Below, one piece after another: positions 62,621 to 64,000 of a stretch of 64,000 bases of DNA (position 1 is its first letter; each line of letters opens with the position of its first letter). The DNA lies in the NCBI GenBank assembly GCA_963680875.1, contig OY804585.1, positions 44,747,414 to 44,811,413 on the forward strand, given 5' to 3'. Below the pieces are notes generated by a model that saw only the letters and a program-made list of their open reading frames with translations, did no database searches and was not told the DNA's origin. Source of the DNA: Bathymodiolus brooksi. Lineage: Eukaryota > Mollusca > Bivalvia > Mytilida > Modiolidae. Position numbers and translations under genes: made by a program.

Positions 62621-64000
62621 GAGATGTCATGTATTTGTGTGTTAGGGGTATCTGTATCAAGTCAGGACAGTGAGATGTCATGTATTTGTGTGTTAGGGGT
62701 ATAAAGTCAGGACAGTGAGATGTCATGTATTTGTGTTAGGGTTATCTGTACAAGTCAGGACAGTGAGATGTCATGTATTTGTGTGTTAGGGGTATCTGTA
62801 CCAAGTCGGGACAGTGAGATGTCATGTATTTGGGTGTTAGGGGTATCTAGTCAGGACAGTGAGATGTCATGTATTTGTGTGTTAGGGGTATCAAGTCAGG
62901 ATAGTGAGATGTCATGTATTTGTGTGTTAGGGGTACGAAGTGAGGACACTGAGATGTCATGTATTTGTGTGTTAGGTATATCAAGTCAGGACAGTGAGAT
63001 GTCATGTATTTGTGTGTTAGGGGTACGAAGTGAGTACACTGAGATGTCATGTATTTGTGTGTTAGATATATCAAGTCAGGACAGTTAGATGTCATGTATT
63101 TGTGTGTTAATGGTATCTGTATAAAGTCAGTACAGTGAGATGTCATGTATTTGTGTGTTAGGGGTATCTGTATCAAGTCAGGACAGTTAGATGTCATGTA
63201 TTTGTGTTTTAGGGGTAACTGTATAAAGTCAGGACAGTGATATATCATGTATTTGTGTGTTAGGGGTATCAAGTCAGGAAAGTGAGATGTCATGTATTTG
63301 TGTGTTAGGGGTATCAAGTCAGGACAGTGAGATGTCATGTATTTGTGTGTTATGGGTATCAAATCAGGACAGTGAGATGTCATGTATTTTTGTGTTAGGG
63401 GTATCTGTTCAAAATTAGGACAGTGAGATGTCATGTAGTTGTGTGTTAGGGGTATCTGTACCAAGTTAGGACAGTGAGATGTTATGTATTTATGTGTTAG
63501 GGGTATCAAGTCAGGACAGTGAGATGTCATGTATTTGGGTGTTAATGGGTATCAAGTCAGGACAGTTAGATGTCATGTATTTGTGTGTTAGGGGTATCAA
63601 GTCAGGGCAGTGAGATGTCATGTATTTTTGTGTTAGGGGTATCTGTACCAAGTCAGGACAGTGAAATGTTATGTATTTGTGTGATAGGGTTATCAAGTCA
63701 GGACAGTGAGATGTCATGTATTTGTGTGTTAGGGGTTTCAAGTCAGGACAGTGAAATGTCATGTATTTGTGTGTTAGGGGTATCTGTACCAAGTCAGGAC
63801 AGTGAGATGTCATGTATTTGTGTGTTAGGGGTATCAAGTCAGGACAGTGAGAAGTCATGTATTGGTGTGTTAGGGGTATCAAGTCAGGACAGTGAGATGT
63901 CATGTATTTGTGTTAGGGTTATCTGTACAAGTCAGGACAGTGAGATGTCATGTATTTGTGTGTTAGGGGTATCTGTACCAAGTCAGGACAGTGAGATGTC
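62621..64000 (+). repeat. Right end of the visible array
   Basis: Units continue with mixed variants: GTACGAAGTGAG (62,933 and 63,023), TAATGGTATCTG near 63,108, TCTGTATAAAG, TTCAAAATTAGG near 63,408, and a GTTAATGGGTATC unit with one extra base near 63,541. The window closes inside a unit at GATGTC. There is no sign of flanking unique DNA. Confidence 0.8.

Larger units (their letters stand above)
47178..63935 (+). repeat. 48 bp derivative unit of the right half
   Basis: At 47,178-47,225 and near 47,703, 49,541, 50,759, 51,325, 53,163, 54,381, 56,642, 58,841, 62,732 and 63,907 a unit reads TTTGTGTTAGGGTTATCTGTACAAG. Like the 49 bp unit it lacks one GT, but it also lacks one C of CTGTACC, so its length is 48 bp and the frame is kept. 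It looks like a relative of the 49 bp unit with a compensating deletion, although the order of events cannot be fixed from this window. Confidence 0.8.
1..64000 (+). repeat. Tandem satellite array, 45/51 bp unit, fills the whole window
   Basis: The same unit runs head to tail from first to last base with no inversion and no unique insert. The canonical 45 bp unit (861-905) starts ATGTCATG, continues through TATTTGTGTGTTAGGGG and TATCAAGTCAGG, and ends ACAGTGAG. The 51 bp form (675-725) has CTGTACC-type extra bases between GGGGTAT and AAGTC. Another 45 bp form (11-55) reads GGGGTACCAAG and so carries a GGTACC site. The + strand is G- and T-rich (30 of 45 bases) and the consensus contains no CpG. 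Both window ends fall inside a unit, so the array is longer than 64 kb. This is a satellite or very large minisatellite, most likely eukaryotic. The species is not determinable from the window, and I do not recognise the unit as a named satellite family. Confidence 0.97.

Noticed and set aside
1..64000. CRISPR array
   Set aside because: Period and regularity superficially fit, but the entire 45/51 bp unit is repeated. There are no unique spacers and no cas genes.
1..64000. True telomeric tract
   Set aside because: TTAGGG occurs once per unit and never in direct tandem, so this is not a telomere, only a unit containing the hexamer.
1..64000. G-quadruplex domain
   Set aside because: There is only one GGGG run per 45-51 bp, too far apart for a compact intramolecular quadruplex. 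Intermolecular forms cannot be judged from sequence.
1..64000. CENP-B box as evidence for a centromere
   Set aside because: The consensus has no CpG, so it cannot contain the CGGG/TTCG elements of that box. A centromeric role is neither supported nor excluded.
1..64000. Transposon, LTR, terminal inverted repeats or inverted arrays
   Set aside because: No unique insert, target-site duplication or inverted unit was seen. All units point the same way.
1..64000. tRNA, rRNA or other structured RNA gene
   Set aside because: No stretch departs from the repeat unit long enough to hold one.
1..64000. FOX-like TATTTGT core in every unit as a regulatory array
   Set aside because: It fits a degenerate consensus (TRTTTRY) that arises easily by chance. 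There is no supporting promoter or gene context.

Overview
The whole 64 kb window is one uninterrupted head-to-tail tandem repeat array (a minisatellite/satellite domain). I found no unique sequence, credible protein-coding gene, RNA gene, transposon or CRISPR array. The array enters at base 1 in mid-unit and leaves at base 64,000 in mid-unit, so neither edge is visible. The basic unit is 45 bp (clean example 861-905), with a 51 bp version carrying a 6 bp insertion around CTGTACC (675-725). Rarer 48, 49 and 52 bp forms also occur. Every unit lies in the same orientation. Dividing 64,000 by about 47 gives roughly 1,350 units. The canonical 45 bp unit has 15 G, 4 C, 11 A and 15 T on the + strand, contains no CpG, and includes one TTAGGGG and one TGTGTGT. 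A CpG-free unit and a multi-level repeat hierarchy over tens of kb fit a eukaryotic heterochromatic, subtelomeric or pericentromeric satellite. Nothing in the sequence identifies the species. 

Layout. (1) Bases 1-20,100 form a regular higher-order repeat (HOR). Blocks A (297-5235, 4,939 bp), B (5236-11255, 6,020 bp), C (11256-16149, 4,894 bp) and a truncated D (16150 to about 20,100) each begin with the same ordered segments of 844, 472, 382 and 895 bp. Each segment ends in a special 49 bp unit. Blocks A and C share features that differ from those shared by B and D, so the repeat is effectively a dimer of about 10.9 kb. (2) Bases 20,100-25,200 are a more diverged zone with two long segments of 2,248 and 1,684 bp and a third without its end marker. 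(3) Bases 25,200-46,170 carry a second HOR family with different diagnostic variants. It includes a 5,608 bp block (about 34,450-40,057) and its 6,025 bp copy, which carries a 417 bp insertion. (4) Bases 46,170-54,780 hold a transition and a 3,622 bp tandem duplication in which I noticed a single base difference. (5) Bases 54,780-64,000 hold more irregular units with tandem duplications of about 423, 1,775 and 1,310 bp. 

Long open frames exist on both strands, up to 770 codons on the minus strand. They exist because 45 and 51 are multiples of three and one frame per strand of the unit lacks stops. I treat them as by-products of the repeat. No genes work together here. The content of interest is the architecture: a nested hierarchy (unit, doublet, segment, block, block dimer), a frame-shifting unit that closes each segment, and size differences between copies that can be accounted for to the exact base.
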